A stretch of DNA of 37,101 nucleotides from Aquabacterium sp. (GCA_023150345.1 JAKLLB010000014.1:1-37101), one strand, 5' to 3'; positions 16,555-26,200 are shown, numbered from the stretch's first letter. Made by a program: numbers and translations. Notes: generated by a model from the letters alone, not told the origin.

Positions 16555-17710
16555 CGTCGGGCACCGTGAGCGCACCGGCCTGGACACCGGCGCGGTCCAG
16601 CGACACCACGATCTGTTCGCCCGCCTGCAACCCCTGCAGCACTTCGGTGTGCTCCCAATTGGCCAGGCCGGTCTGTACCGACCGTTCCTGCAGTCGGCCA
16701 TCGGCCGCACGCACCAGCACGGACTTGCCGCCCTGCAGCAGAGCGGCGGTGGGCACCCGCAGCACGCCGGTGCGTGTGCCGAGGATCACCTCCACATCCG
16801 TGCTGCTGCCCACGAGCAGCGGCCCGGGTGCCGTGGGATCGTTGAACGTGACCTCGATCTCGACGGTGCGCGCCTGGCGCTCGACGGCGCTGACCACGGG
16901 CGCGATGCGGCGCACCTGGCCAGGAAAGCTGCGGCCGGGCTGGGCGTCGATGGTGATGCGCACTGGCAGCCCCACGCGCAGCCGCGGCGCGTCGACCTCG
17001 TCCATCGGCGCCTTCACGTAGACGCAGCTGTCGTCGAGCAGATCGATCGCCGGCGGCGTGGGCACCCCCGGTGGTGACGGCGTGGAGTACTCGCCCACCT
17101 CCCCCACGACCTTGGCCACCCTGCCGTCGAACGGTGCCACCAGCACGCTGCGCTCGCGCGTCGTGGCCACCACCGCCACCCGCGCCTGCGCCTGGGTGAC
17201 GTCGGCGCGCGCCGTGCGGCAGCCCAACTCGCGCGCTTCGGCCTCGCTGCGCGACGCATCCAGCCGGGCTTCGGACACGAAGCCCTGCGCATGCAGTTGC
17301 TGCTGGCGCTGCGCCTCGCGCCGCGCGGTTTCGGCCACGGTGCAGGCCTCGGCACTGCGGCGCCGTGCGGTCTCGGCCTGCGCTTCAGCGGCGGCATGCT
17401 CGGCGCGCAGGTCGTCCTGCCAAAGGCGCATCAGCACCTGTCCTCTTCGGACCCGGTCGCCCTCCTTGACGGCCAGCATCTCGATGCGCCCGCCGAAGAT
17501 CGTGGACAGGCGCGTGCGCTGGCAGGCCTCGATGGTGCCGCCGCGGGTGTTGGCGATCGTCGTCTCGACAGTCCCGCGGCCGACCTCGCTCACCATCACG
17601 GCGATAGGCTTCGGCCGGCTGGCCCACCACAGCGCCGCGGCGCCCAGAGCAACGATCACCAGCAAGACGAGGCTGCGGCGCATCCAGGAACGGGGTGGCG
17701 GTGGTGGCAT
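16538..17710 (-). CDS. MacA/HlyD-type periplasmic adaptor
   Basis: A 390-residue membrane-fusion protein with one N-terminal membrane helix (LVLLVIVALGAAALWWA, about 14-30). A biotinyl-lipoyl half-motif follows (RLSTIFGGRIEMLAVKEGDRVRRGQVL), then a helical hairpin of about 80 residues rich in Ala, Glu and Arg. The second lipoyl half is VLVAPFDGRVAKV, followed by beta-barrel and membrane-proximal domains. It would link the permeases to an outer-membrane channel, but no TolC gene is in the window. The start at ATG 17710 is chosen for the membrane helix; an internal ATG nine residues later is possible. It is 38 bases downstream of a small orphan gene. Confidence 0.9.
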   Translation of the reverse strand: MPPPPPRSWMRRSLVLLVIVALGAAALWWASRPKPIAVMVSEVGRGTVETTIANTRGGTIEACQRTRLSTIFGGRIEMLAVKEGDRVRRGQVLMRLWQDDLRAEHAAAEAQAETARRRSAEACTVAETARREAQRQQQLHAQGFVSEARLDASRSEAEARELGCRTARADVTQAQARVAVVATTRERSVLVAPFDGRVAKVVGEVGEYSTPSPPGVPTPPAIDLLDDSCVYVKAPMDEVDAPRLRVGLPVRITIDAQPGRSFPGQVRRIAPVVSAVERQARTVEIEVTFNDPTAPGPLLVGSSTDVEVILGTRTGVLRVPTAALLQGGKSVLVRAADGRLQERSVQTGLANWEHTEVLQGLQAGEQIVVSLDRAGVQAGALTVPDDAKRR

Positions 17711-17748
17711 GTCGGGGCTCGGGTTGGGGCTGCGTACGGGGCTGTGCG

Positions 17749-18000
17749 CTAGCCGAACACGGTGTCGCTCTCGGCATGGGCGTTGCCCACGAACAGGCGC
17801 AGGATCGTCGCCTGGCCATCGTGCTCCCACAGCCGCCCCTGGATGACGAACTGGCGCCCGCCCACCCGGATCACGTCGCCCTGGGCGGGCGGCACGGCGT
17901 GGCCCTGCCAAAACTGGGGTACCACCACCGACTCGCGGCGGATCCAGGCCTGGTCGTCGCGCCCGAAGACGAGGACGACCCGCAGATTCGATGTGCTCAC
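17749..18000 (-). CDS. Hypothetical 83-residue protein heading the exporter operon
   Basis: I do not recognise this protein. It starts at a GTG at 18000 with the purine-rich GAGGGGG about 6-7 bases upstream and ends 38 bases before the adaptor. The sequence is hydrophilic to beta-rich (LRVVLVFGRDDQAWIRR, then GDVIRVGGRQFVIQGRLWEHDGQ) with no signal peptide, membrane helix or cysteine. It is on the same strand as, and close to, the exporter genes, so co-transcription is likely. It could be a small cytoplasmic regulator or accessory, but nothing in the sequence proves a role. The open frame continues upstream, but that part overlaps the Nudix gene on the other strand. Confidence 0.55.
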   Translation of the reverse strand: MSTSNLRVVLVFGRDDQAWIRRESVVVPQFWQGHAVPPAQGDVIRVGGRQFVIQGRLWEHDGQATILRLFVGNAHAESDTVFG

Positions 18001-18199
18001 TTCACACCCCCTCGATGACCGCCGGTCCTCCTCGGCGGACCGTGGGGAGGCGCGACCCGTGAAGCTGACCGGACGGGGCGCAGGGCGACAGGGCCCGGCA
18101 CCGGCGCCGGGCGTGGCTGAGAACGGGATGGAGCTTAGCGCAACCGGCCTGCCGGTCACGACTCGGTGGGCGAGATCCGGCGGCGCACAATGGCCCCGT

Positions 18200-18907
18200 A
18201 TGACGCGAGCCGCTGACACGTCACCCATCCCGCCTGGCCTCGACCTGCGCTGCCGCGCGCCGCTGCAGGCCCTGGTGCGCGAGCGGCTGTCACGTTGGCC
18301 GGTGCAGGCCCTGGCGGACGATGAGCGCTTGCGCGCGGCTGTGGTGCTGGCGCTGGCTGACGAGGGCGAGGGCGCCGACCTGCCGGGCCTGCCGCTGCGA
18401 CCGGGCCACTGGAGTGACCGTGCGGCCGTGCTGGTGACCTTGCGTGCGGCCTCGCTGCGCGCCCATGCCGGGCAGTTCGCGTTGCCGGGCGGCCGCATCG
18501 ACGCCGGCGAGACGCCCGAGCAGGCCGCGCTGCGCGAGCTGCACGAGGAGTTGGGGCTGGCGCTGCCGCCACAGGCGGTGTGCGGGCGGCTCGATGACAT
18601 GCCCACGAGGTCCGGCTACGTGATCACGCCGGTCGTGGTGTGGGCCGGCGTTGCACGTGATCTGCGCCCGCATGTGGCGGAGGTGGCACGGGTTCACCGT
18701 CTGCCCTTGACGGAGTTGCTGCGCCCCGATGCGCCCCTGCTGGACGTTGCGGCGGGTCAGGCGCACCCGACGCTGCGCATGCCGGTGGGCAGCATCTGGA
18801 TCGCGGCGCCGACGGCGGCGATGCTGTACCAGTTCCGCGAAGTCTGCCTGCTGGAGCGGGCGACTCGGGTGGCGCACTTCGAGCATCCCCGCTTTGCCTG
18901 GAGTTGA
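18200..18907 (+). CDS. CoA pyrophosphatase-type Nudix hydrolase
   Basis: A 235-residue Nudix hydrolase. The Nudix box is at about 97-120 (GGRIDAGETPEQAALREL followed by HEELGL), with the expected Gly and Glu residues. The preceding LRAHAGQFALPGG resembles the UPF0035 signature of NudL/PCD1 enzymes, which cleave CoA and its derivatives to 4'-phosphopantetheine and 3',5'-ADP. The N-terminus lacks a signal peptide, so it acts in the cytoplasm. ATG 18200 is preferred; the open frame continues upstream across the divergent intergenic region without protein-like sequence. It stands alone, ahead of the ammonium transporter with its separate promoter. Confidence 0.88.
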   Translation: MTRAADTSPIPPGLDLRCRAPLQALVRERLSRWPVQALADDERLRAAVVLALADEGEGADLPGLPLRPGHWSDRAAVLVTLRAASLRAHAGQFALPGGRIDAGETPEQAALRELHEELGLALPPQAVCGRLDDMPTRSGYVITPVVVWAGVARDLRPHVAEVARVHRLPLTELLRPDAPLLDVAAGQAHPTLRMPVGSIWIAAPTAAMLYQFREVCLLERATRVAHFEHPRFAWS

Positions 18908-18978
18908 TCGACCGCGAGTGCGCTTGGCTGAGCACTTGCTCGACCGCGACCGCGTCAATGCCCGTCAAAGGTGCACGC

Positions 18979-18995
18979 CGCACTCTCGAGGTGCA
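18979..18995 (+). promoter_or_regulatory. Possible NtrC site upstream of amtB (distal)
   Basis: CGCACT, five bases, GGTGCA: ten of twelve defined bases of the NtrC dyad, including one perfect half site. It is centred about 104 bases upstream of the predicted sigma-54 start. Confidence 0.45.
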
Positions 18996-19030
18996 TCGAT
19001 TCTGTCCAGGCGGCGCTCGGCGGTGCGTCA

Positions 19031-19047
19031 TGCATCGGTTCGGTGCC
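19031..19047 (+). promoter_or_regulatory. Possible NtrC site upstream of amtB (proximal)
   Basis: TGCATC, five bases, GGTGCC: ten of twelve defined NtrC dyad bases, centred about 52 bases upstream of the predicted start and 52 bases from the distal site (five helical turns, so on the same DNA face). Confidence 0.45.
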
Positions 19048-19065
19048 GGCAGAGTGCACCAGTGT

Positions 19066-19081
19066 AGGCACATGACTTGCA
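19066..19081 (+). promoter_or_regulatory. Sigma-54 promoter of amtB
   Basis: AGGCACATGACTTGCA carries the -24 GG (19067-19068) and the -12 GC (19079-19080) with the required ten bases between them, plus the full GGCAC and TTGCA cores. It differs from TGGCACGNNNNTTGCW at two bases. The predicted start is near 19091, leaving a leader of about 67 bases. Confidence 0.75.
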
Positions 19082-19157
19082 TACGCTGGTGCGCCGCTGA
19101 GCGGACATGGTGCGCGGGCCCCATGACGGCGCGGCACATCCTCGAGGAGTGTGGGCT

Positions 19158-20360
19158 ATGGATCAGGTCAAGCAGGGCACCGATGCTCTGTTCATCCTGC
19201 TGGGCGCGATCATGGTGTTGGCCATGCATGCCGGCTTTGCGTTCCTGGAGCTGGGCACGGTGCGCAAGAAGAACCAGGTCAATGCCCTGGTCAAGATTCT
19301 GGTCGACTTCGCGGTGTCCACCCTGGCCTACTTCCTGGTGGGCTACGGCGTCGCCTACGGGGTGAGCTTCTTCACCGGCGCCGAGACGCTGGCCGCGAAG
19401 AATGGCTACGAACTGGTGAAGTTCTTCTTCCTGCTCACGTTCGCGGCGGCCATTCCCGCCATCGTCTCGGGTGGCATCGCCGAACGTGCGCGATTCGGCC
19501 CCCAGTTGATCGCAACCGCTGTGCTGGTGGGCCTCGTGTATCCGGTCTTCGAGGGCGTGACCTGGAACCAGAAGTTCGGCATCCAGGCCTGGATCAAGGC
19601 TGCCACCGGCGCCGAGTTCCACGACTTCGCCGGCAGCGTGGTGGTGCATGCCGTGGGCGGCTGGATCGGCCTGGCGGCGGTGCTGCTGCTGGGCGCGCGC
19701 AGCAATCGCTATCGCAAGGACGGTGCGATGAGCGCACACCCGCCGTCGTCGATTCCGTTCCTGGCCCTGGGTGCCTGGGTTCTGGCGGTGGGCTGGTTCG
19801 GCTTCAACGTGATGAGCGCGCAGACCATCGACAAGATCTCCGGCCTGGTGGCGGTCAACTCGCTGATGGCCATGGTGGGCGGTACGTTGGTGGCGGCGCT
19901 CATGGGTCGCAACGATCCGGGCTTCGCCTACAACGGCCCTCTGGCAGGTCTGGTGGCGGTGTGCGCCGGATCCGACGTCATGCACCCGGTGGGGGCCCTG
20001 GTGGTCGGCGGGGTTGCCGGGGCCATCTTCGTGTCGATGTTCACCCTGACGCAGAACCGCTGGAAGATCGACGACGTGCTCGGCGTGTGGCCGCTGCACG
20101 GCCTGTGCGGGGCTTGGGGCGGTGTGGCGTGCGGCATCTTCGGCCTGCCGGCCCTGGGTGGCCTGGGGGGCGTCAGCGTCGGTGCCCAGGTGCTGGGCAC
20201 GGTGCTGGGCGTGGCGTGGGCGCTGGCGGGCGGGTTCGCCGTCTACGGCCTGCTCAAGAGCTTCGTCGGCTTGCGGCTGACGGCCGAGGAGGAATACGAA
20301 GGCGCCGACCTGTCGATTCACAAGATCGGGGCCACCCCGGATCGGGAGGCGAGTTGGTGA
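19158..20360 (+). CDS. amtB: Ammonium transporter Amt
   Basis: A 400-residue Amt/MEP/Rh-family channel with about eleven membrane helices that conducts ammonium into the cell. The twin pore histidines are His164 ([10 protein letters not shown]) and His314 ([10 protein letters not shown]). Other landmarks are [16 protein letters not shown] at the N-terminus and [11 protein letters not shown] in the middle. The ATG at 19158 is set by GAGGAG 8 bases upstream; a longer open frame exists but is not needed. There is no cleavable signal peptide, unlike E. coli AmtB. No glnK lies on either side, although amtB usually pairs with it. The sigma-54 promoter and NtrC-like dyads upstream indicate induction under nitrogen limitation. 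Confidence 0.94.
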   Translation: MDQVKQGTDALFILLGAIMVLAMHAGFAFLELGTVRKKNQVNALVKILVDFAVSTLAYFLVGYGVAYGVSFFTGAETLAAKNGYELVKFFFLLTFAAAIPAIVSGGIAERARFGPQLIATAVLVGLVYPVFEGVTWNQKFGIQAWIKAATGAEFHDFAGSVVVHAVGGWIGLAAVLLLGARSNRYRKDGAMSAHPPSSIPFLALGAWVLAVGWFGFNVMSAQTIDKISGLVAVNSLMAMVGGTLVAALMGRNDPGFAYNGPLAGLVAVCAGSDVMHPVGALVVGGVAGAIFVSMFTLTQNRWKIDDVLGVWPLHGLCGAWGGVACGIFGLPALGGLGGVSVGAQVLGTVLGVAWALAGGFAVYGLLKSFVGLRLTAEEEYEGADLSIHKIGATPDREASW

Positions 20361-20361
20361 T

Positions 20362-20378
20362 GGCTGGCCGGGCCAGCC
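20362..20378. terminator. Terminator-like hairpin between convergent amtB and response regulator
   Basis: GGCTGGC-CGG-GCCAGCC, a perfect 7-bp stem in the 37-base convergent gap. There is no T-tract, so Rho independence is doubtful; it could serve both directions. Confidence 0.4.
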
Positions 20379-20397
20379 GGTTCAGCGCCACTGGCTC

Positions 20398-20760
20398 TCA
20401 GACCATCCGCGTGATCAGCTGAAGCAGCTCGCGCGGACTGAACGGTTTGCTCAGGTAGGCGTCGGCCCCCGCTGTCAGTCCGGCCTGGCGGTCGCTGGCC
20501 TGGCTGCGCGCCGACAGCATCACCACCTTGGCCTTCTTGTGGTTGGGGTCGGCCTTCACGCGCTTGCACAGCTCCAGGCCATTGAGCGAGCCGGGCATCA
20601 TCACGTCGAGCAGCAGCAGGTCGGGCTTGACCTTCTCGATCATCTGCAGGGCCGCGTCGCCATTGGGCGCCTCGTGGAGTTCGTAGTTCTCGAACTCGAG
20701 CGTCATGTGGATGAGTTCGCGGATCTCGGGCTGGTCTTCGACGATGAGGACTCGTTTCAT
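20398..20760 (-). CDS. Single-domain CheY-like response regulator
   Basis: A 120-residue stand-alone receiver. The acidic pocket is Glu8-Asp9 (VLIVEDQ), the phospho-acceptor is Asp52 in [10 protein letters not shown], the switch serine is Ser83 (MLSARS), and Lys105 lies in [11 protein letters not shown]. No output domain follows, so it acts by protein contact like CheY or passes phosphate in a relay. The ATG at 20760 is the natural start. It is divergent from the chemoreceptor gene, with 180 bases between, which suggests but does not prove a functional link. CheY proper has FLIxDxxMP-type spacing; this sequence is closer to the regulators that accompany hybrid kinases. Confidence 0.93.
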   Translation of the reverse strand: MKRVLIVEDQPEIRELIHMTLEFENYELHEAPNGDAALQMIEKVKPDLLLLDVMMPGSLNGLELCKRVKADPNHKKAKVVMLSARSQASDRQAGLTAGADAYLSKPFSPRELLQLITRMV

Positions 20761-20940
20761 TGCTTCGTGCTGCGGACTGAGCCTGCCCACGCAGGCGATG
20801 CGGCCGATGGTAGGCCATTGCGCGCCGGCGTGGTGCGTTCGCAGTTCCTTCATTTGACCTGTGCGAGGGCGGCAATTCCAGGCTTCGATGCCCGATCGCT
20901 GCGGATAACGTCGCCCTGGTCCATGCCCCAAGGGACTGCC

Positions 20941-22446
20941 ATGTCTGCTGTACACGCCGAGTCGCACGCCTCCAACTCCGAGCGCTCGGGCTCACGCCGT
21001 CCCGACCTGATCCTGCCTGTGGCTGCTACGCTCAACGCGCTGCTGGCACTGGGGCTGGCGGTTCCTGCTGGCCAGGCCGTCGTCGCGACCGCCATCGCGC
21101 TACCGGCCGTGGCTGCGGCCTGGTGGGCGCGCCGACGCGCGGCTGCGGGCGGTCCTGCCGCCATGGCGATGGCCCTGGCACTGGTGGCCCCCGTGCTGGT
21201 GCAGGTGATGGCCTCGCCATGGCCGCAGTGGATGTTGTTCAATGCGCTGCTCACCCTCAGCCTGTTGCCCGCACTGCATCGCCCGGCACTGGTGGCCGTT
21301 TCCGGCTTGGCGCTGGCCGGCACCCCGTGGCTGGGATCGCAGGCGGCAGTCGTCGCACTTCTCCCCGGCTACAGTGCCGCCGTCGTCGTGCAGACCCTGC
21401 TGCTGGCGCTGGTGGCGCGCCGCAACCGGACACAGGCGCGCGAACGCTTCGATATGGAGTTTCTCGTGCGGGCCATGGGGCAAAGCGGCCCGATCCGGTT
21501 GAACCTGGAAGTGCTGCGCGCCGAGTCGGCACTGGGGCTGCGGCTCAAGCAGGTGCAGGAGCGCATCGCCGAAGCGGTGCGACTGGTGCACGACGCCTCG
21601 CAGGGCGTGCGCAGTGCGTCCACCGAACTGGCCAGCGGCAGCGACGAGTTGCGCGACCGCACCGAACGCAGCGCCGACGGCCTGCGCGATGCGGCGATGA
21701 CGCTCGAGCAGATCAACGTTATCGTCACCAGCAGCGCCGAGGCGGCGCGCGAAGCCCGCACGATGGCCGCACGCGCCACCCAGCAGGCGGTAGACGGCGG
21801 GGCGATCTTCGCCTCGGTGGTCGACAAGATGCGCGACATCGATGCGTCGTCGCACAAGATCACCGACATCATCGCCGTGATCGACAGCCTGGCCTTCCAG
21901 ACCAACATCCTGGCCCTCAACGCCGCGGTGGAAGCCGCACGCGCGGGCGAGCAAGGGCGGGGCTTCGCGGTGGTGGCCGCCGAGGTGCGCGCGCTGGCCC
22001 TGCGCTCCAGCCAGGCCGCGGCGCAGATCAAGTCGTTGATTTCGGAGTCGATCGACACCGTGCGCAGCGGCACCGAGCTCGTGGGCCACGCCGGCCAGCG
22101 CATCGAGGAGATCGTCGCCTCCGTGCGCCAGGTGGGCGATGTGTTCGCGCACCTGTCGGCCGACACGCACGAGCATGCCGGCAGCATCGGCGCCGTCACC
22201 GAGGCGGTGAAGGATCTCGACCAGGTGACACGGCAGAACGTGTCGGTGGCCCAGAGCACCCGGCGCATCGCCCAGTCGCTGCATGAGGAGGGCCTGCGCC
22301 TGGAGGAAGTGCTGGGTTCGTTCCGCGTCGGCCAGGCCGATGGCGCCGCACGCAGCGCGGCCCGGCCCGCGGCGCGGACCGAGCCGGCGCCTGCGACGCA
22401 AGCCGCGCCAGACGCCGTGCCGCAGCAGACGGTGACGTTTTTCTAG
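20941..22446 (+). CDS. Methyl-accepting chemotaxis protein without periplasmic sensor domain
   Basis: A 501-residue chemoreceptor. Residues 25-165 hold four to five hydrophobic helices joined by very short loops, so no periplasmic ligand domain exists. The cytoplasmic signalling domain runs from about 200 to 460, with the conserved hairpin tip [21 protein letters not shown] and the [15 protein letters not shown] segment (about 317-354). The C-terminal tail is Ala/Pro-rich and ends QQTVTFF, so the CheR-tethering pentapeptide of E. coli Tsr/Tar is missing. AAGGGA precedes the ATG at 20941. It probably senses membrane state, redox or a small molecule within the membrane helices. No other che genes are nearby. 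Confidence 0.92.
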   Translation: MSAVHAESHASNSERSGSRRPDLILPVAATLNALLALGLAVPAGQAVVATAIALPAVAAAWWARRRAAAGGPAAMAMALALVAPVLVQVMASPWPQWMLFNALLTLSLLPALHRPALVAVSGLALAGTPWLGSQAAVVALLPGYSAAVVVQTLLLALVARRNRTQARERFDMEFLVRAMGQSGPIRLNLEVLRAESALGLRLKQVQERIAEAVRLVHDASQGVRSASTELASGSDELRDRTERSADGLRDAAMTLEQINVIVTSSAEAAREARTMAARATQQAVDGGAIFASVVDKMRDIDASSHKITDIIAVIDSLAFQTNILALNAAVEAARAGEQGRGFAVVAAEVRALALRSSQAAAQIKSLISESIDTVRSGTELVGHAGQRIEEIVASVRQVGDVFAHLSADTHEHAGSIGAVTEAVKDLDQVTRQNVSVAQSTRRIAQSLHEEGLRLEEVLGSFRVGQADGAARSAARPAARTEPAPATQAAPDAVPQQTVTFF

Positions 22447-22566
22447 CCGCGCACGACCCACGCCACTACCACGGGCGCAACGCGCCACCGCGCCTCGAAA
22501 GCCCCAGCACGCAACGTGCCGCGCCACGCGTAGCATGGCGCATCTGGTTCGCACAGGAGGCGTGGC

Positions 22567-25500
22567 ATGACCTCGCAGCCGGGCGGGCACATCGGGTCAC
22601 CCCCGAGCCTGCCGACAGCGGCCTTGCGCACATACAGCCTGGCCGACAACCTCGACGCCACGCACGGCGTCGTCTTTCTCACTGGCACGCAGGCGCTGGT
22701 GCGCCTGCTGCTGATGCAGCGCGCGCTCGACGCCGCGAGCGGCTTGGCCACGGCCGGCTTCGTCAGCGGCTACCGCGGCTCGCCGCTGGGCATGGTCGAC
22801 CAGCAGCTGTGGAAGGCCAAGGCCCTGCTCGACGCCGCAGGCGTGCAGTTCCTGCCCGCCATCAACGAAGACCTGGCCGCCACGGCCTGCCTGGGAACCC
22901 AGCGCGTGGCCACCGATCCGCAGCGCACGGTCGAGGGCGTGTATGCGATGTGGTACGGCAAGGGGCCGGGCGTCGACCGCTCGGGCGATGCGCTCAAGCA
23001 CGGCAATGCGTACGGCAGCTCGGCCCAGGGGGGCGTGCTGGTGGTGGCCGGCGACGACCACGGCAGCGTCTCGAGCTCGATGCCGCACCAGAGCGACCTG
23101 GCCATGCAGGCGTGGAGCATGCCGGTGCTGCACCCGGCCAATGTCGCCGAGTACCTGGAATTCGGACTCTACGGCTGGGCGCTGTCGCGCTTCTCCGGCG
23201 CCTGGGTGGGCTTCAAGGCCATCTCCGAGATCGTTGAGTCGGGCATGACCGTCGACCTTGATGCCGTGCCCTACGACTTCGAACTGCCGGTGCGCTCGCC
23301 GTCGTCGCAATCGCTGCATGTGCGGCCGGTGGACCTGCCCTCGCTCGAGCTCGAGGCGCGGCTGGCCGCCAAGCTCGATGCCGTGCGCGCGTTCGCTCGG
23401 CTCAACTCGGTGGACAAGCATGTCGTCGCCAGCCCGCAGGCCACGCTGGGCATCGTCACCGTGGGCAAGGCGCACTTCGACTTCATGGAGGTGCTGCGCC
23501 GGCTCGAGCTCGATCCCAACGCGCTGTCGGCCGCCGGAGTGCGCGTCTACAAGGTCGGGCTCGTCTTTCCGCTCGAGCCCACCCGCATGCTCGACTTCGC
23601 CAGCGGGCTCGACGAGATCCTGGTGATCGAGGAGAAGGCGCCGGTGGTCGAGCGCCAGCTCAAGGAACTGCTGTATGGCCTGCCCGACCGGCAGCGCCCG
23701 CGCATCGCCGGCAAGGCCACGGCAGACGGGCGCGAGCCGCTGCTGTCGGCGCTGGGCGAGTTGCGCCCATCGCGCATCATGAGCGTCGTCGCCGAATGGC
23801 TGGCGCGGCTGAACCCGGCACTCGATCGGCGCGCGCTGGTGGTCGACTTCACCATGCCGGCGTTGCTGCACAACGCGGCCGATGGGGTGCGCCGCCAACC
23901 CTACTTCTGCTCGGGTTGCCCGCACAACACCGGTACCCGAGTGCCCGAGGGCTCGCGTGCGCTGGCGGGCATCGGCTGCCACTTCATGGCCAGCTGGATG
24001 GAGCGGCACACCAGCGGCCTGATCCAGATGGGCGCCGAAGGGGTGGACTGGGCCGCGCACTCGCGCTACACCCGCGAGCGCCATGTGTTCCAGAACCTGG
24101 GCGACGGCACCTACTTCCATTCGGGGCTGCTGGCCATCCGCCAGGCGGTGGCCGCGGGCGCGAACATCACGTACAAACTGCTGTACAACGACGCGGTGGC
24201 CATGACCGGTGGCCAGCCGGTCGACGGCCACATCGGCGTGGCCGAGATCGCCCGCCAGGTCGAGGCCGAGGGCGCGCGCCAGGTGGTCGTGGTGGCCGAC
24301 GACGTCGGCCGCTATCGGGGTCAGCAGGCCCGGTTTCCGAGCGGCACCACCTTCCATGGGCGCGACGAACTCGATGCTGTGCAGCGCCGCCTGCGCGAAG
24401 TGCCTGGCGTGACCTTGCTCATCTACGAGCAGACCTGCGCCGCCGAGCTGCGCCGGCGGCGCAAGAAGGGGCTGGCGCCACAGCGGCCGTTGCGCGTGTT
24501 CATCAACGAGGCGGTTTGCGAAGGCTGCGGCGACTGCGGCATGGCCTCCAACTGCCTGTCGGTGATTCCGGTGGAGACCGACTGGGGACGCAAGCGGCAG
24601 ATCGAGCAGAGCTCGTGCAACAAGGACTACTCCTGCCTCAACGGCTTTTGCCCGAGCTTCGTGACGCTGCGCGGGGCGGTGCCGCGCCAGCGCGTGGGCG
24701 CGTCGATCACCGCGCAGGCGCTGCAGATCGAGCTCGACCGCATCGCCGCGCCACCGCCCTGGCACTGGACCGGCCCGTACGACCTGCTGGTCACCGGCGT
24801 GGGCGGCACCGGCGTGGTGACGATAGGTGCGCTGGTGTCGATGGCTGCGCACCTGGAGGGCCGCTCTTCGTCGGTGCTCGATTTCATGGGGTTTGCGCAG
24901 AAGGGCGGCGCGGTGCTGTCCAACGTGCGCGTGGCGCTCACGCCCGATCAGCTCAACCAGGTGCGCATCGACACCCAACAGGCCGACCTGCTGCTCGCCT
25001 GCGACCTGGTGGTGGGTGCATCGGCTGAAGCGCTGGGCACCATCAAGCACGGGCGCAGCGCCATCGTGGTCAACACCCATGAGTTGCCGACTGCGGCGTT
25101 CGTGCGCGATCCGCATGCCAACCTGCAGGCCAGCGCGCTGCTGGCCAAGATGCGCCATGCCGCCGGGGCCGAGCAGGTGCACACCGAGGACGCCCAGGAC
25201 ATCGCGCTGCGCATGCTCGGCGACACCTTGCCGTCGAACATGGTGATGCTGGGCGTGGCCTGGCAGCGCGGGCTGGTTCCAGTGAGCGAAGCGGCGCTGA
25301 TGCGCGCCATCGAGCTCAACGGCCAGGCGGTGCAATCCAACCGCATCGCCTTCGGCCTTGGGCGGCTGGCGGTGGCCGACGCGCATGCGCTGCACCGGCT
25401 GGAGGGCGTTCCCGAGGCAGCGCCCGCGCCGACGCGCGAGCAGGCCCTGCTGGCGCTGGTGCAGCGGCGTGCCGATTTCCTGCGCGCCTACCATGACGAC

Positions 25501-26172
25501 GCGCTGGCGCGGCGCTATCGGCACCTCGTCGAGCGCATGCAGGAAGCCGAGCGCGATGCGGGTGGCGACGGTGCGCTGGCCGAGGCGGTGGCCCGGCAGT
25601 ACGCCCGCCTGCTGGCCGTGAAGGACGAATACGAAGTTGCGCGGCTGTACACCGACGGCGGCTTCGAGCGTGCGCTGGCCGAGCAGTTCGAGCGCTGGGA
25701 CGCGCTCGAGTACCACTTCGCGCCGCCCCTGCTGGCCAGGCCGGGACCGGATGGGCGGCCGCGCAAGTGGGTGCTGGGCGCCTGGGTGCGGCCGTTGCTG
25801 GTGATGCTGGCCGCCGTGCGGCGCATTCGGGGGCGTTGGTTCGATCCCTTCGGCCATACCGCCGAGCGGCGCCTGGAGCGCGAACTGGCGCGGCAGTACG
25901 AGGCGGTGGCAGGCGAGGTGATCGCCGGACTGGCGCAGCAACGGCCGCTCGACCTGGCCCGTGCCATCCTGCAGGTGCCGGACCACATCCGCGGCTATGG
26001 CCACGTCAAGCTGGGCAACTGGGTGACGGCGCGCGCGCAATGGCACGACCTGCTGCAGCGCTGGCGCGACGGGGATGCTGCCGGCGGCGGTGCCAGCCAA
26101 GGCGAGCACCGAGTGCCAGTACCCGACTCGCAGCGGGGGTCATTGCGAAGTCAGGAACATCCGGTACCGTGA
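22567..26172 (+). CDS. Fused indolepyruvate:ferredoxin oxidoreductase (IorAB type)
   Basis: A 1201-residue single-chain 2-oxoacid:ferredoxin oxidoreductase that decarboxylates aryl- or 2-oxoacids from amino-acid breakdown to acyl-CoA, passing electrons to ferredoxin. The N-terminal region (to about 400) is the pyruvate-flavodoxin-type domain. The thiamine-diphosphate domain follows with FQNLGDGTYFHSG and ITYKLLYND (about 510-545). An Fe-S segment has CEGCGDCGMASNC near 651-663 and SCNKDYSCLNGFCPSF near 683-698. The gamma domain starts LVTGVGGTGVVTIGALVS near 741-758, and a C-terminal DUF6537-like region completes it. AGGAGG sits 6 bases before the ATG at 22567. The exact substrate cannot be told from motifs. 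Confidence 0.94.
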   Translation: MTSQPGGHIGSPPSLPTAALRTYSLADNLDATHGVVFLTGTQALVRLLLMQRALDAASGLATAGFVSGYRGSPLGMVDQQLWKAKALLDAAGVQFLPAINEDLAATACLGTQRVATDPQRTVEGVYAMWYGKGPGVDRSGDALKHGNAYGSSAQGGVLVVAGDDHGSVSSSMPHQSDLAMQAWSMPVLHPANVAEYLEFGLYGWALSRFSGAWVGFKAISEIVESGMTVDLDAVPYDFELPVRSPSSQSLHVRPVDLPSLELEARLAAKLDAVRAFARLNSVDKHVVASPQATLGIVTVGKAHFDFMEVLRRLELDPNALSAAGVRVYKVGLVFPLEPTRMLDFASGLDEILVIEEKAPVVERQLKELLYGLPDRQRPRIAGKATADGREPLLSALGELRPSRIMSVVAEWLARLNPALDRRALVVDFTMPALLHNAADGVRRQPYFCSGCPHNTGTRVPEGSRALAGIGCHFMASWMERHTSGLIQMGAEGVDWAAHSRYTRERHVFQNLGDGTYFHSGLLAIRQAVAAGANITYKLLYNDAVAMTGGQPVDGHIGVAEIARQVEAEGARQVVVVADDVGRYRGQQARFPSGTTFHGRDELDAVQRRLREVPGVTLLIYEQTCAAELRRRRKKGLAPQRPLRVFINEAVCEGCGDCGMASNCLSVIPVETDWGRKRQIEQSSCNKDYSCLNGFCPSFVTLRGAVPRQRVGASITAQALQIELDRIAAPPPWHWTGPYDLLVTGVGGTGVVTIGALVSMAAHLEGRSSSVLDFMGFAQKGGAVLSNVRVALTPDQLNQVRIDTQQADLLLACDLVVGASAEALGTIKHGRSAIVVNTHELPTAAFVRDPHANLQASALLAKMRHAAGAEQVHTEDAQDIALRMLGDTLPSNMVMLGVAWQRGLVPVSEAALMRAIELNGQAVQSNRIAFGLGRLAVADAHALHRLEGVPEAAPAPTREQALLALVQRRADFLRAYHDDALARRYRHLVERMQEAERDAGGDGALAEAVARQYARLLAVKDEYEVARLYTDGGFERALAEQFERWDALEYHFAPPLLARPGPDGRPRKWVLGAWVRPLLVMLAAVRRIRGRWFDPFGHTAERRLERELARQYEAVAGEVIAGLAQQRPLDLARAILQVPDHIRGYGHVKLGNWVTARAQWHDLLQRWRDGDAAGGGASQGEHRVPVPDSQRGSLRSQEHPVP

Positions 26173-26200
26173 GCGCGTTGTAGTACCCCGATCCGACCCC

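Noticed and set aside
18624-20321. 565-codon minus-strand frame opposite amtB
   Set aside because: Shadow of a membrane protein gene; the composition is His/Gln/Arg-rich and covers the amtB promoter region.
20901-20908. GCGGATAA as a sigma-28 -10 element for the chemoreceptor
   Set aside because: Seven of eight bases match GCCGATAA, but no TAAA-like -35 occurs 15 bases upstream.
22597-26109. 1170-codon open frame on the minus strand opposite the fused oxidoreductase
   Set aside because: It mirrors a well-supported gene in GC-rich DNA, is rich in Arg, His, Gln and Ala, shows no domain, and has no ribosome binding site.
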